DNA of 64,000 nucleotides from Rhizobium giardinii bv. giardinii H152 (lineage in GTDB: Bacteria; Pseudomonadota; Alphaproteobacteria; Rhizobiales; Rhizobiaceae). The DNA lies in the NCBI RefSeq assembly GCF_000379605.1, contig NZ_KB902746.1:1-64000 (forward strand), given 5' to 3'. The notes beneath the pieces were generated by a model that ran no database searches, was not told the DNA's origin, and worked only from the letters and a program-made list of their open reading frames with translations. Position numbers and translations under genes: made by a program. Positions within the stretch are counted from its first letter, which is position 1. Each line of letters opens with the position of its first letter. This document shows positions 54,227-63,272 of the stretch, piece after piece.

Positions 54227-55126
54227 GCTCTCCCGCGGCCGATTGGTTGCGACGGGATCGCTGGCTGATCGGCTCGCTCATGAGATCAACGGTTTCCCTT
54301 GTAGTAAAGTTCCTTCACATAACCGGCATTAGCATTGAATTTGCAGGGTGGCGCCAAGCGACAAGTTGCGCATGCGCGCCGGTGGCCAATACCGGGATAA
54401 GACACGTCGGTGTACCCGTTGCACCGACTCAGTAGTGTAGTGAAGACCGCCCCCGATGGCAATTCTAAGTGCCCAATTATAACGAGGAATCCATCGTCAT
54501 CGTCACCGTTTCAAAGTACGAAGCGGCCGGTCGCCATCGCGCCCGCGTCATCACAATGGATGGCGCAATCGATAGCTGATCGCCGAATCCGTCGCGTTGG
54601 ATGAGGGTGTTTGACGCCCATTTCGTATAATCAGGCTTGCTAACCATACCCGCGAAAGTAGCAGCCCCATGCGGGCGCCACCCTTCCGGCGTTTGGCACC
54701 CTCATCCGGCAATACCACCATACCTCTTGCGACGGCGCCCGACTACCCCAAAGCGTTGGCCCCTACCGCTTGTATCATTCTGCCTACCGCAACCGTGACA
54801 TGGTAAAAATGGCTTATCGGTTCAGTGCCGGATAGAGGGGCCGATCTCCGGCGCACGTTCCCGCCCCCCAGGGGATCGCAGGGAGCCGGGAACACCAACG
54901 TGCTGAATGGGGAGACAAAAATGCATATTTGGTCGACGTAGCGCCAGCCCGATCATCGAGAGCGCGGACTGACAGTCTGTAGCCAACCGCAGACTTGGCC
55001 GTGCGCCAAGACTTGCGCCAACAGGCACGCGGTCACCGGTAATCTCAAACCTTACCAGCAACCCAGCCGATTTTTCTGCTGAACGCAGCGCGCCTTGTCG
55101 TGCGCCGCGAGCAAGGGAATTTGACA
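54227..55126. other. 0.9-kb region without a convincing gene
   Basis: It holds the promoter of prkA at its left end and of the peptidase gene at its right. Small frames at 54410-54604 and on the reverse strand lack domains and good starts. No strong hairpin or tRNA-like fold was found. Confidence 0.5.
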
Positions 55127-55690
55127 ATGAGGACGTTCCATCCAGCCTTATCTGGCAGACAGCCGGATAGCACCTCGGGCCATATCGCCGATGACATGCA
55201 CACCTTCCCGCGCCGCAATGGCCGCAACTGGTCCTTGCTCCTGATCTTCGGACCAATGACGATCGGGGTCCTGGCCGTTTTTTTCTGGCTGGCGTCGGCG
55301 CTCCTGTCCTTCGTAAGCGCTGCTGAACCGATGGCATTCAGCATATACTGCATGGATCACATCGATGAGTGCCCGACCAAGGGGCCGAGATTCGTCCGCT
55401 ATTCGGCTCCGCTGATGCAACTCGTGAGCAAGGTGCAAACCCAGGTCAACGGCGCAATCATCCCTCGGCGGGAAACCGTCGATGTGTGGTCGGCTGACGT
55501 CGCCAGTGGGGATTGCGACGACTATGTCATGACAAAGCGACGCAGGCTCATTCGAGCCGGCGTTCCCGCGACAGCGATGCGCGTCGTCGTCGGCCGCCGC
55601 TTCGGCGAAAGCCATGTCGTGCTGGTCGTGAAAACGGACCGGGGCGAGATCGTCCTCGATAACCTGCGACGCACCGCATACCTTCGCTAA
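55127..55690 (+). CDS. Bacterial transglutaminase-like cysteine peptidase (BTLCP)
   Basis: A 187-residue membrane-anchored or secreted protein. Residues 40-65 are hydrophobic (SLLLIFGPMTIGVLAVFFWLASALLSF) and the catalytic domain follows. The Cys-His-Asp triad can be placed: C130 in ASGDCDDYVMTKRRRL, H163 in ESHVVLVVKT and D178 in IVLDNLR. Relatives (LapG in Pseudomonas) cut large surface adhesins from the cell when cyclic di-GMP falls. Here the neighbours are surface and polysaccharide genes. A large VCBS-type protein lies at the far left of the window. The start at 55127 follows AAGGGA. Confidence 0.88.
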   Translation: MRTFHPALSGRQPDSTSGHIADDMHTFPRRNGRNWSLLLIFGPMTIGVLAVFFWLASALLSFVSAAEPMAFSIYCMDHIDECPTKGPRFVRYSAPLMQLVSKVQTQVNGAIIPRRETVDVWSADVASGDCDDYVMTKRRRLIRAGVPATAMRVVVGRRFGESHVVLVVKTDRGEIVLDNLRRTAYLR

Positions 55691-55768
55691 GCGATGTGAA
55701 CGCCGCCGAGTGACCAGCCTTCGGGAGGCGTAGCCGGCAGGTCAGATCCTGGCCGGCCACGCGGATGC

Positions 55769-56551
55769 TTAGTTTGCAGTATCGACTTCAATCGTCGTCG
55801 TTGTTGTTTCAGTGGTTGTTTCAGTTGTCGTTTCAATCGTCGTTTCAGGTGACGTTTCAGCTGTCGTTTCCGGCAGCGTCTCACGGATTTCGTCGATCTT
55901 GCCGACCGCTGGCCCGACACCCAGGATTTCCTTGGCGTCCTCCAACGTCTCATCGGTGACAACGCCGTCCTTGGTGAAGTCGGCGAGCGCATCTCGCAAT
56001 GCCTCGTCGCTCAGAGCCGGATCGGCGGGAATGACGTCAGTGCCGTTTTCGGATTCGAATTCCGCATAGGCTATCGCATAGGCCGAAATCGCCGCCATGC
56101 GGGGATCGTTCGAATTGAGGTAGGCATGATAATTCCGATTGAGCGAACTTATTGCGGCGGTGTCGGCCTTTTCTACCACAACCGTCGTCTTGGCCGCCTT
56201 GACTGTCTTGGCTGCCTTCGGCGCCTTTTCAGTGGCAGCTGACTTTTCGGATTTCTTCCCGAATGAAAAAAGCGACTTCAGCGTCGGCGTGTGATCCGCG
56301 CTTTTGCCCTTGGTGCTCTTGTCCGAGTGCGTGCCCTTGCCTGAGTGCGCCTCGCCAGACTTTCCATGGCTGTCGCTGCCGCGGCCGCCTCCATTGCCGT
56401 TGCCGCCACCATTACCGCCGCCACCGCCGGAGTTGCCGTTGCCGTCCTTCGCAAAGGCCGTGCCGGCGATGCCGAAGGTGCCGCTTGCCACCGGGGCAGC
56501 CGCAATGGCCAAAGCGAGGATGCTTTGGCCAATTAGTTTCGAAATAGCCAT
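55769..56551 (-). CDS. Secreted Gly/Asn-rich low-complexity protein
   Basis: A 260-residue protein with a signal peptide (about residues 1-34, ILALAIAAAPVASGTFGIAGTAFA). A Gly/Asn/Ser-rich stretch follows (GNGNSGGGGGNGGG and on), then a Lys/Ala-rich part (KAPKAAKTVKAAKTT), a folded-looking helical centre (SSLNRNYHAYLNSNDPRMAAISAYAIAYAE) and a Thr/Glu repeat at the end (ETTTETTTET). The helical centre recurs in other rhizobial secreted proteins, from memory. The role is unknown; an extracellular matrix function is suggested only by composition and neighbours. Confidence 0.78.
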   Translation of the reverse strand: MAISKLIGQSILALAIAAAPVASGTFGIAGTAFAKDGNGNSGGGGGNGGGNGNGGGRGSDSHGKSGEAHSGKGTHSDKSTKGKSADHTPTLKSLFSFGKKSEKSAATEKAPKAAKTVKAAKTTVVVEKADTAAISSLNRNYHAYLNSNDPRMAAISAYAIAYAEFESENGTDVIPADPALSDEALRDALADFTKDGVVTDETLEDAKEILGVGPAVGKIDEIRETLPETTAETSPETTIETTTETTTETTTTTIEVDTAN

Positions 56552-56826
56552 AGTGACCTCCCGTTGAAGATTCGTAGCCTCGTTACAATGACTGAGTCAC
56601 TCTCGAAGTAAGGGGACAATAGTTCGTGCAGACGCGCGGTTCCATTGCCTTCGGACCATTGCTACAACAGGTAAGACTTAGGTCCTATCGCCGCGGCGCC
56701 AAAAGTCCGGGCCGCATCGGCGCATACTTCGCGCCATTGACCCCTCACCGGAAGCCGATAGTTTGTCGGGTTCGAACGTTATAAAATTGCCGCCTGCGAG
56801 CCAGGCCGCCGATCCCGAGATTTCTC

Positions 56827-58227
56827 GTGCGCACCGACACTCTGATGACACGATGGAAAACGCAGTCGCTGACGAAGCAGTTCCTGCTGATCGGCGGCAT
56901 CGTCGCGACGACGGCCATGATCCTGGTCGGCGGGTTCGTCTCTAGTCTCATAGAAGATGCGGTCACGCGAAATTCGGCCGCGACGACAGCGCTTTACGTC
57001 GACAGCGTCATCGCGCCGCTCTTGCCTGACATGCAAACGACCCAGGTCCTGGACGACGCAGCCACCCGCGCCCTCGACGAGACGCTTGGACAGGGCGCGC
57101 TCGGAGATCGGCTTCGATCCTTCCGCCTGTGGCGGGCGGACGGTACGGTGCTCTATTCGAACGAGGAAGACGCGATCGGCAAGCGATTTGGCCTCAGCAG
57201 CGAATTGAAGACGGCATTCGCCGGCGAAATGGTCGCCCGGTTCGAGCCGTCTGACACCGCTGCGGGGGAAACTGGGCGGGCCGACGGCGCGCCGCTCCTG
57301 AAGATCTACAACCCGGTCCTGCAACCCTGGTCGGGACAGGTTGTTGCCGTTTCCGAATTCCACGAGATCGCCAATGATTTCCAGCGGAGCCTGCGGCAGG
57401 CGCGTTTCCACGCCTGGCTGGCCGTTGCCGCCTTTACCGTTTCCTTCTTCGTCGTGCTTTCCGCAATCGTCCTGCGCGGCAGCAGGACCATCGAAAGTCA
57501 GCGCCGCGCCCTCAGGCAGCGTATCGATGAGCTTTCGGCGTTGCTTTCGCAAAACGAGACGCTGCGGGGGCGCCTCCAGCGGGCGTCGCAACGTGCGACA
57601 GCGCTGAACGAAAGCCATTTGCGGCGCATCGGCGCCGACCTGCATGACGGCCCGGCGCAGCTCGTTGCCTTTGCCTCGTTGCGGCTGGACAGCCATGCAT
57701 TGATCAGCCCGATGACGTCATCGGCGACGCGCGAGCGTGAAATCATCGCCATCAAGGCAAGCCTCGACGAAGCCATGGATGAGATCAGAACGATATGCAG
57801 CGGGCTGGTCCTGCCGCAGATAGAGACCGCGAGCCTGGCCGAAATATTGGAGAGAAGCGTTCAGGCACACAAGCAGCGAACAGGATCGGCCGTGGATTTA
57901 TCGATGTCCACGCCGCCCGATCGCCTTTCGCCGTCGGCCAAAATATGCATATACCGTTTCGTGCAGGAGGCGCTTAACAATGCCTACCGTCACGGCGGAG
58001 GCGTCGGTCAGCGGGTTGTCCAGACGATGGATGGCGAACGCGTCTGGATTGAGGTCGCGGACAACGGTCCAGGCTTCGATCCCGGTGATGTAAAGCCGAC
58101 AAGTCTGGGGCTCGCGGGCCTGAGGGAGCGGATCGAAAGCCTGGGTGGCGCATTTGAAGTCAGCTCTTCCGCACCGGGTACGATCGTTCGGATGTCGCTC
58201 AGCACTGAGGAGATGGGGCAAGGATGA
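56827..58227 (+). CDS. Sensor histidine kinase, NarX/DegS type (HisKA_3)
   Basis: A 466-residue membrane kinase. TM1 lies near residues 17-38 (FLLIGGIVATTAMILVGGFVSSL), a periplasmic sensor of about 155 residues follows, and TM2 near 196-217 (WLAVAAFTVSFFVVLSAIVL). A coiled coil leads to the dimerisation domain with H273 in GADLHDGPAQLV. The ATP domain has FVQEALNNAYRHG (N box) and EVADNGPGFDPGD (G box). The start is GTG at 56827; an ATG at 56845 is possible. It overlaps the response regulator gene by ATGA, so the pair is co-translated. The signal is unknown. Confidence 0.93.
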   Translation: MRTDTLMTRWKTQSLTKQFLLIGGIVATTAMILVGGFVSSLIEDAVTRNSAATTALYVDSVIAPLLPDMQTTQVLDDAATRALDETLGQGALGDRLRSFRLWRADGTVLYSNEEDAIGKRFGLSSELKTAFAGEMVARFEPSDTAAGETGRADGAPLLKIYNPVLQPWSGQVVAVSEFHEIANDFQRSLRQARFHAWLAVAAFTVSFFVVLSAIVLRGSRTIESQRRALRQRIDELSALLSQNETLRGRLQRASQRATALNESHLRRIGADLHDGPAQLVAFASLRLDSHALISPMTSSATREREIIAIKASLDEAMDEIRTICSGLVLPQIETASLAEILERSVQAHKQRTGSAVDLSMSTPPDRLSPSAKICIYRFVQEALNNAYRHGGGVGQRVVQTMDGERVWIEVADNGPGFDPGDVKPTSLGLAGLRERIESLGGAFEVSSSAPGTIVRMSLSTEEMGQG

Positions 58228-58874
58228 CGGCAGCAATACGTGTGGCGGTGATCGACGATCATCCACTATTCAGAGAAGGCGTGACGCGAAGCCTGTCGGA
58301 AATCGACGGGTTCGAAATCGTCGCGGAGGGAAGCTCGGCGGAGGACGCACTGCGCATCGCCGAGCAGTTGAACCCGCACATCATGCTGATGGATATCTCC
58401 ATGCCAGGCGGCGGGCTGAACGCGATCCCTCTGATCCTTGCAAAAGCGCCCCTGCAGAAGATCGTCATGCTCACTGTTTCCGAGGCAAGCGACGATGTCA
58501 CGGCAGCTCTCGGCCATGGCGCAAAAGGTTATGTTCTCAAAGGGATCGGCTCTCGCGCACTGGCAGATGTCATTCGCACCGTGGCCTCGGGGGAGAGCTA
58601 TGTCACCCCGACGCTGTCTGCCAAACTCCTCTCCAGCCGCTCGCACGCCTCTGCAAACCAGTTTGAACTGGTCGCCAGCCTGACCAGCAGAGAACAGGAA
58701 GTTCTGCAACTGGTGGCATCGGGAATGAGCAACAAACTCATCGCCAGAAAGCTCGATCTGCAGGAAAAGACCGTCAAACACCACATGACGCAGATCATGA
58801 CCAAACTGGGGGTCACGAACCGGACAGAAGCCGCCATGGTGTGGCGTGACGCGATCGACCAGCGGGGTCAATGA
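58224..58874 (+). CDS. NarL/FixJ-family response regulator
   Basis: A 216-residue transcription factor. The receiver has acid pocket VIDDHP, phosphorylated D57 in LMDISMPGG, and the switch region MLTVSEASDD. The LuxR-type helix-turn-helix reads LTSREQEVLQLVASGMSNKLIARKLDLQEKTVKHHMTQIM. It is the partner of the kinase just before it. The stop overlaps the end of the convergent secreted-protein gene by 7 bases. Its targets may include the two flanking secreted proteins; this is inference from position. Confidence 0.94.
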   Translation: MTAAIRVAVIDDHPLFREGVTRSLSEIDGFEIVAEGSSAEDALRIAEQLNPHIMLMDISMPGGGLNAIPLILAKAPLQKIVMLTVSEASDDVTAALGHGAKGYVLKGIGSRALADVIRTVASGESYVTPTLSAKLLSSRSHASANQFELVASLTSREQEVLQLVASGMSNKLIARKLDLQEKTVKHHMTQIMTKLGVTNRTEAAMVWRDAIDQRGQ

Positions 58875-59305
58875 ATAAGAGAGTGAAGCCGCTTTTCGTC
58901 GGCTGACGTCGCGCGCCGGTTGACGATGGTGCGCCCCCTGGCATCCTTCATGATATAGCGGCCATTTCTGATGACTTCGCTCATCCCGTCGACATGGCGA
59001 ACGCCCAACGCCGACGTGCCGTCTTCGACTGACGTGGCCTTTGCCCTCACCCCACCTGAATTGCTCTTGCCGTTTGAGTTGCCGCTTCCCTTCCCGCTTC
59101 CGTCTCCACCGCGGTTTCCATCGCCGCCGCCCTTTCCATCGCCGCCTCCCTTGCCATTGCCGTTTCCGCCATTTTTGGCCAAAGCGGACTGCGAGGCGAG
59201 TTCAAGCGTGGAGCCACCCATCTCTATTTTGCAGGGAAGGATAGAAAGGCAAAGAGCGATCGGGACACACCACAGCGCTGCAATAAATCTCCGGCCCGTC
59301 GTCAT
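58868..59305 (-). CDS. Secreted Gly/Asn/Lys-rich low-complexity protein
   Basis: A 145-residue protein with a signal peptide (MTTGRRFIAALWCVPIALCLSI). A repeat-like Gly/Asn/Asp/Lys stretch follows (GGNGNGKGGGDGKGGGDGNR), then a short folded end (HVDGMSEVIRNGRYIMKDARGRTIVNRRATSADEKRL). AAGGGA seven bases before the ATG at 59305 fixes the start. The glycine-rich part resembles that of the secreted protein at 55769-56551, on the other side of the two-component pair. Confidence 0.75.
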   Translation of the reverse strand: MTTGRRFIAALWCVPIALCLSILPCKIEMGGSTLELASQSALAKNGGNGNGKGGGDGKGGGDGNRGGDGSGKGSGNSNGKSNSGGVRAKATSVEDGTSALGVRHVDGMSEVIRNGRYIMKDARGRTIVNRRATSADEKRLHSLIH

Positions 59306-59674
59306 GATTATTCCCTTGGCAGCTCCGATCGGCGCACCGCTCACCCTCCATCGGCTACAGAAATACGCACCCGTGAACAAGGCGGATTTGAGGTCGAGAC
59401 CGTCGCATTCGTTGCGACAGCGGAGCAAAAAGGTTTCACGGACATGATGGACCAACGGGGAGTCCTCAACACGCGTATCCATCACGTTCTGAGGATTTTG
59501 CTCACGGCTCCCCCTCATCGTCAACCACAGACCCAGCCAGCCGGGGGCTATCAGACCTTTCCCTCAGCGAGCATAGGACGTTCGTCCGAGGAGTTTAGGA
59601 CTAAGGTCGCAGGGACGCCGCGGGCGATCGCAAAGAGTTGCGCCTACTCCTGCTGGCTGAAAACCTCGCACGGC
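59306..59674. other. 0.37-kb intergenic region
   Basis: It lies between two leftward genes. No frame with a recognisable domain, and no strong hairpin, was found; it should hold the promoter of the secreted-protein gene. Confidence 0.45.
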
Positions 59675-60421
59675 TCAGCCCTCGATCATAGGCTGGCCGC
59701 TGTCCTGAAGGCCGCGGAACCGCGCGGCGGCCTCCGTCCTGTTGTGCACACCCAGTTTTCGAATGATGTGGTGCAGATGAATCTTGACCGTATGTTCGGA
59801 TAGCCCGCATTCGACAGCAATCACCTTGTTCTGAAGACCGTGAGATACCATCCCGAGTATCTGCGATTCTCGCGCCGTGAGTTCAGCCATGTTGCTCGTC
59901 CGAGCCGCCGGAACCTGAGCGGCGCCATTATGTGCCAGCAAAGCGTTTTGCTCGCGCAACATCGTCTTGATCAGCGGTCTAGGAGGAAAATACTCCCCGC
60001 CGCAGAGCATCAGACGGATGACCGACAGCCAGACATCGAGCCTGAGATCCATTGGCAGAACGCTGCGAACAAGCGGAGATCCGGCAATTTCACTCAGAGG
60101 CGTGACATCGACCTTGTCGTAGGGCTCGATCAAGGCGGTAAGAGCATGCGGATGCATGCGTAAAAGTTCTGCGGATGAGGCTTCGGCTTCCTTCATCAGC
60201 GCTATGTCGACCAGGATGAGTGCCACGGGATGAGAAAACGTCATGCAGGCGGCGGCAACGTGCTCGACTTGCTCGATGCGGATCCAGGGGAATTCCCGTT
60301 CGATGGCGTCGATCAATCGTTCCGACACGCTTCCGCTGTTCGTCAGAAGCAAAATGACGCGTTGCGGCTCAAGTCGCCTTCTGGCGCCTGCAGCGTCATA
60401 CGCATTCCCGTCGAGCAGCAT
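59675..60421 (-). CDS. LuxR-family regulator with degenerate receiver domain
   Basis: A 248-residue protein. The C-terminal LuxR helix-turn-helix is clear: LTARESQILGMVSHGLQNKVIAVECGLSEHTVKIHLHHII. The N-terminal part has receiver-like topology (VILLLTNSGSVSERLIDAI, ALILVDIALMKEAEA) with a possible Asp at the usual place. The paired acidic residues at the end of strand 1 are missing, so phosphorylation is doubtful. It stands divergent from the polysaccharide operon and carries a 20-bp hairpin in its leader. Regulation of exopolysaccharide genes is likely by position. Confidence 0.85.
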   Translation of the reverse strand: MLLDGNAYDAAGARRRLEPQRVILLLTNSGSVSERLIDAIEREFPWIRIEQVEHVAAACMTFSHPVALILVDIALMKEAEASSAELLRMHPHALTALIEPYDKVDVTPLSEIAGSPLVRSVLPMDLRLDVWLSVIRLMLCGGEYFPPRPLIKTMLREQNALLAHNGAAQVPAARTSNMAELTARESQILGMVSHGLQNKVIAVECGLSEHTVKIHLHHIIRKLGVHNRTEAAARFRGLQDSGQPMIEG

Positions 60422-60969
60422 ATCCGTTACCTATCAGCATTTGCCTGCATCCTGGAACCGGCTGGTTTCAGGATGCAGGCAAAATTCCAAACTGTTGGAG
60501 CGATCCCGATATCTCCGACCAGGAACCCTCCTGATACAGTCTCCGCATCCTACGGCGGCAGCGATGCATTCCGCACGCCCACTTGCTGGACTTTAGCGCA
60601 GCCCGCGGACAATCGCGACGACGCAAAAGGACTGAGCCTGGGGGTGGCCGCTCGATCAACGAAGAAAGGCTGCGACGGCTTACTCATCCAAACGGGCTAT
60701 GAGGGGGCTATATCAGGGGTCCTGCCGGAGGTATGCCCGCACCCCTTCTCATACCCGCCCCCTATCAACATCCCTCCTTAGATCAGTTGGGCTAAACCGA
60801 TATCCACCTCGGTCTAGTCCACGCATACCGCGCATCCGATTCTCAGCAATATTGATGAAGCGGAACCTCCGCTCTTCCCCTTCTCAATCCGCGTTCAATT
60901 GGCACACTGAGCATTGCTCTTTGCCTTTTAGCCACGGGGCGCTTTGGTTTTGCAGCACGGAGAAAGACC
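60422..60969. promoter_or_regulatory. Divergent control region of the regulator and polysaccharide operon
   Basis: A 548-bp region between divergent genes. It contains the 20-bp inverted repeat at 60440-60483 and no convincing gene. It must hold the promoters of the LuxR-type regulator and of the exoF-like operon. Confidence 0.55.
60440..60483. repeat. 20-bp inverted repeat with 4-base loop upstream of the LuxR-type gene
   Basis: TTTGCCTGCATCCTGGAACC (60440-60459), loop GGCT, then GGTTTCAGGATGCAGGCAAA (60464-60483). Nineteen of twenty positions are exact complements; the other is a G-T pair. It ends 18 bases from the regulator's start codon, just ahead of its ribosome binding site. No T-run follows on either strand. 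It could be an operator for a dimeric regulator or an RNA structure in the leader. Confidence 0.75.
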
Positions 60970-62280
60970 TTGAACGTATCTTCCCGCTCGTACCGTGGAC
61001 CGCTTCGTGCGGTGTTCATTGCCGCAGCAATGAGCGTTTTCGGCGGCATGTCGACAGCGGCTCTAGCCGAAAGCTCTCAGCTTGCACCGCAGACCAAAAT
61101 TCGATTGACGATCGTCCAATGGATGCCCACCCGCGGCGTCTACGAAAAATGGGATTCGATCGGCGGCGAGTTCCTGATTTCGGACGCGGGGACGGTGTCA
61201 CTCCCGGTTATCGGCACCCTGCCCGTCGGCAATATCGACACCGTCGCGCTGGCCGCACAGATTTCCAAGGAATTGAAGGCCAAGATAGGATTGGTCGAAA
61301 CACCGCACGTCACCGTCGAAATTCTCGAGCACCAACCGGTGTATGTTGTCGGCGATGTCAACAAGCCGGGAGAGTACAAGTTCCATCCCGGCCTCACCGT
61401 CTTGCAGTCGTTGGCCATGAGCGGCGGCGAATTCCGCCCATCGAATGGTCTCCTGGGGGCCGGGGATAATACTGGTTACGTCGGCCAGCTTCGGGAGATC
61501 GAAAACTCCATATTGCGCACTCGGATCAGAATTGCGCGGCTTCAGGCCGAAATTTCCGGCGAAAAGGAGATGCGGTTCGATCTAGGCTCGCAGGACGACC
61601 AGGAACTCGCTGCAGCAATTCTCCAACAGGAAAAAAGTATCCTTGCCGCCCGCATCAACGTCGTGGCTCGGCAATCGAAGTCTCTCGTGGAACTGCGTGA
61701 TCTCCTGGGGGCGGAAATTGGCGTCATCGAAAAGAAGATCGACGGGACCGACGAGGACATAACATCGATAAAAAAAGAAGTCGCGAGTGCCAAAAGCATG
61801 GTCGAGAAAGGCATTGCGCTTCCATCGCGCCAAGCGGATCTTGAGCGGACGCTGCGCGGTTACCACGCCAATCGGCTCGATCTGGTGACGGCGATCATGC
61901 GGGCACGCCAGAACATCGCCGAAGCAACACGCAATCTGGAGGGACTTTACGACAAGCAGCAGACAGAGGTTGCGACCGAACTGCAATCGGCACAGGCGGC
62001 TCTTGATCAGTTGCAATTGAAGCGCGACACCACGCAGAAACTACTGGTGAACGCCCTTTCCAGCGGCATGGGTGCAGGCGCACCCGGTGGCGGTCTTACG
62101 CTCGCCTTTACGGTAACACGCCGGATCGGTAAAACGGTCAACGAGATCGCCGCATCCGACTCGACCTTTCTGCAGCCGGGAGATGTCGTCCGCGTCACTC
62201 GCAAAGTCACTGCGAGCGCCCAGCCTTCACCACAGGTGACGCAGCTTCCGGATATGCGATCAGAGCAGGCTAGCCAATGA
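60970..62280 (+). CDS. ExoF-like polysaccharide export protein (OPX family)
   Basis: A 436-residue periplasmic/outer-membrane export protein. A signal peptide spans about residues 10-35 (AVFIAAAMSVFGGMSTAALA). The polysaccharide export domain follows (GGEFLISDAGTVSLPVIGTLPVG), then an SLBB module (QPVYVVGDVNKPGEYKFHPGLTVLQSLAMSGG). A long coiled coil covers about residues 175-360, with a short C-terminal domain (FLQPGDVVRVTRKV). ExoF of Sinorhizobium has the same plan. The start is TTG with GGAG seven bases ahead. It heads a rightward operon with rfbD and a flippase gene. Confidence 0.88.
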   Translation: MNVSSRSYRGPLRAVFIAAAMSVFGGMSTAALAESSQLAPQTKIRLTIVQWMPTRGVYEKWDSIGGEFLISDAGTVSLPVIGTLPVGNIDTVALAAQISKELKAKIGLVETPHVTVEILEHQPVYVVGDVNKPGEYKFHPGLTVLQSLAMSGGEFRPSNGLLGAGDNTGYVGQLREIENSILRTRIRIARLQAEISGEKEMRFDLGSQDDQELAAAILQQEKSILAARINVVARQSKSLVELRDLLGAEIGVIEKKIDGTDEDITSIKKEVASAKSMVEKGIALPSRQADLERTLRGYHANRLDLVTAIMRARQNIAEATRNLEGLYDKQQTEVATELQSAQAALDQLQLKRDTTQKLLVNALSSGMGAGAPGGGLTLAFTVTRRIGKTVNEIAASDSTFLQPGDVVRVTRKVTASAQPSPQVTQLPDMRSEQASQ

Positions 62281-62347
62281 CGCGCCAAACACTTCGTAGG
62301 CAACCGCTACCGATGATTGCGAACCAGTCGGATATGATGGCGACGAT

Positions 62348-63265
62348 ATGAAAATCGCGGTGACCGGCACAAGCGGCCAGGTGGTGACCAGCCTTGTCGA
62401 GGCAGCTGCGGCCATGCCTGACATCCAGTTGGTGCCTGTCGGACGACCGGACCTCGATCTGGCAAATCCCACTTCGGTCAGACAGGCGATCCTGGATGTG
62501 AAGCCTGACATCGTTGTATCTGCAGCCGCCTGTACCATGGTCGACCGCGTCGAGGACGAACGGAACCTCGCCTATACGATCAACGTGGTTGGTGCCGCCG
62601 CTGTCGCCGAGGTGGCGGCCACGCTCCATGTGCCGATCATCCATCTCTCCTCCAACTACGTCTTTTCCGGAGACGAGCCCTATCCCTACGACGAAGAAGA
62701 CGAGGCCGAACCGAAAACAGTCTACGGCTATACCAAGCTGAGAGGCGAACGCGCCGTTGCCAGCGTCAACCCCCGCCACATAATCCTGCGCACGAGCGGG
62801 CTCTATAGTCCCTTCGGCCACAATTTCGTCCGGACGATGCTGCGCATCGCAGCCGAGCGTCAGAGGATTGCCGTCGTCTCCGACCAGTGGGGCAATCCGA
62901 CATCTGCCTTGGACCTGGCAGATGCCATTTTGCTCGTCGCAACGCACCCGACAAGACATCATACCGGCATCTTTCACGTCGCCGGCACCGGCGAGACCAG
63001 TTGGTCGGGCTTTGCCAGGTATATTTTCGAGGTCAGCCGCACGCATGGCGGCCCGTTCGCCGAGGTGCAGGAGGTTGCTTCCGCCGACTACCGCACCAGG
63101 GCCAAGCGGCCATCCAACTCATGTCTCTCGACCGACAAATTCGACAGGATCTTCGGCTGGCGTGCGCCAATCTGGCAATCGAGCGTCGTGCCCGTCGTCC
63201 GGCGCATCATCAACGCGGACTACCCTCGCTTTCGCCCGAAGGCACGCGGGAAACGAAAGGCTTGA
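62348..63265 (+). CDS. rfbD: dTDP-4-dehydrorhamnose reductase
   Basis: A 305-residue short-chain reductase of the RmlD family. The N-terminal nucleotide loop is GTSGQVVTSLVE, DLANPTSVRQAI and VSAAACTMVDRVED match the substrate region, and the catalytic YxxxK is in YGYTKLRGE. The reaction is the last step to dTDP-L-rhamnose, a donor for O-antigen or exopolysaccharide. The rmlA, rmlB and rmlC genes are not in the window. The C-terminus is extended and basic (FRPKARGKRKA). Confidence 0.88.
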   Translation: MKIAVTGTSGQVVTSLVEAAAAMPDIQLVPVGRPDLDLANPTSVRQAILDVKPDIVVSAAACTMVDRVEDERNLAYTINVVGAAAVAEVAATLHVPIIHLSSNYVFSGDEPYPYDEEDEAEPKTVYGYTKLRGERAVASVNPRHIILRTSGLYSPFGHNFVRTMLRIAAERQRIAVVSDQWGNPTSALDLADAILLVATHPTRHHTGIFHVAGTGETSWSGFARYIFEVSRTHGGPFAEVQEVASADYRTRAKRPSNSCLSTDKFDRIFGWRAPIWQSSVVPVVRRIINADYPRFRPKARGKRKA

Positions 63266-63272
63266 GCGATCC

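Noticed and set aside
54346..54683. GGGTGGCGCC and its reverse complement 320 bp apart
   Set aside because: Ten GC-rich bases matching once in a GC-rich intergenic region can occur by chance; no target duplication or gene lies between them.
56755..56800. GGGTTCGAACG, resembling a tRNA T-arm
   Set aside because: No matching acceptor stem, D-arm or anticodon arm could be folded around it.
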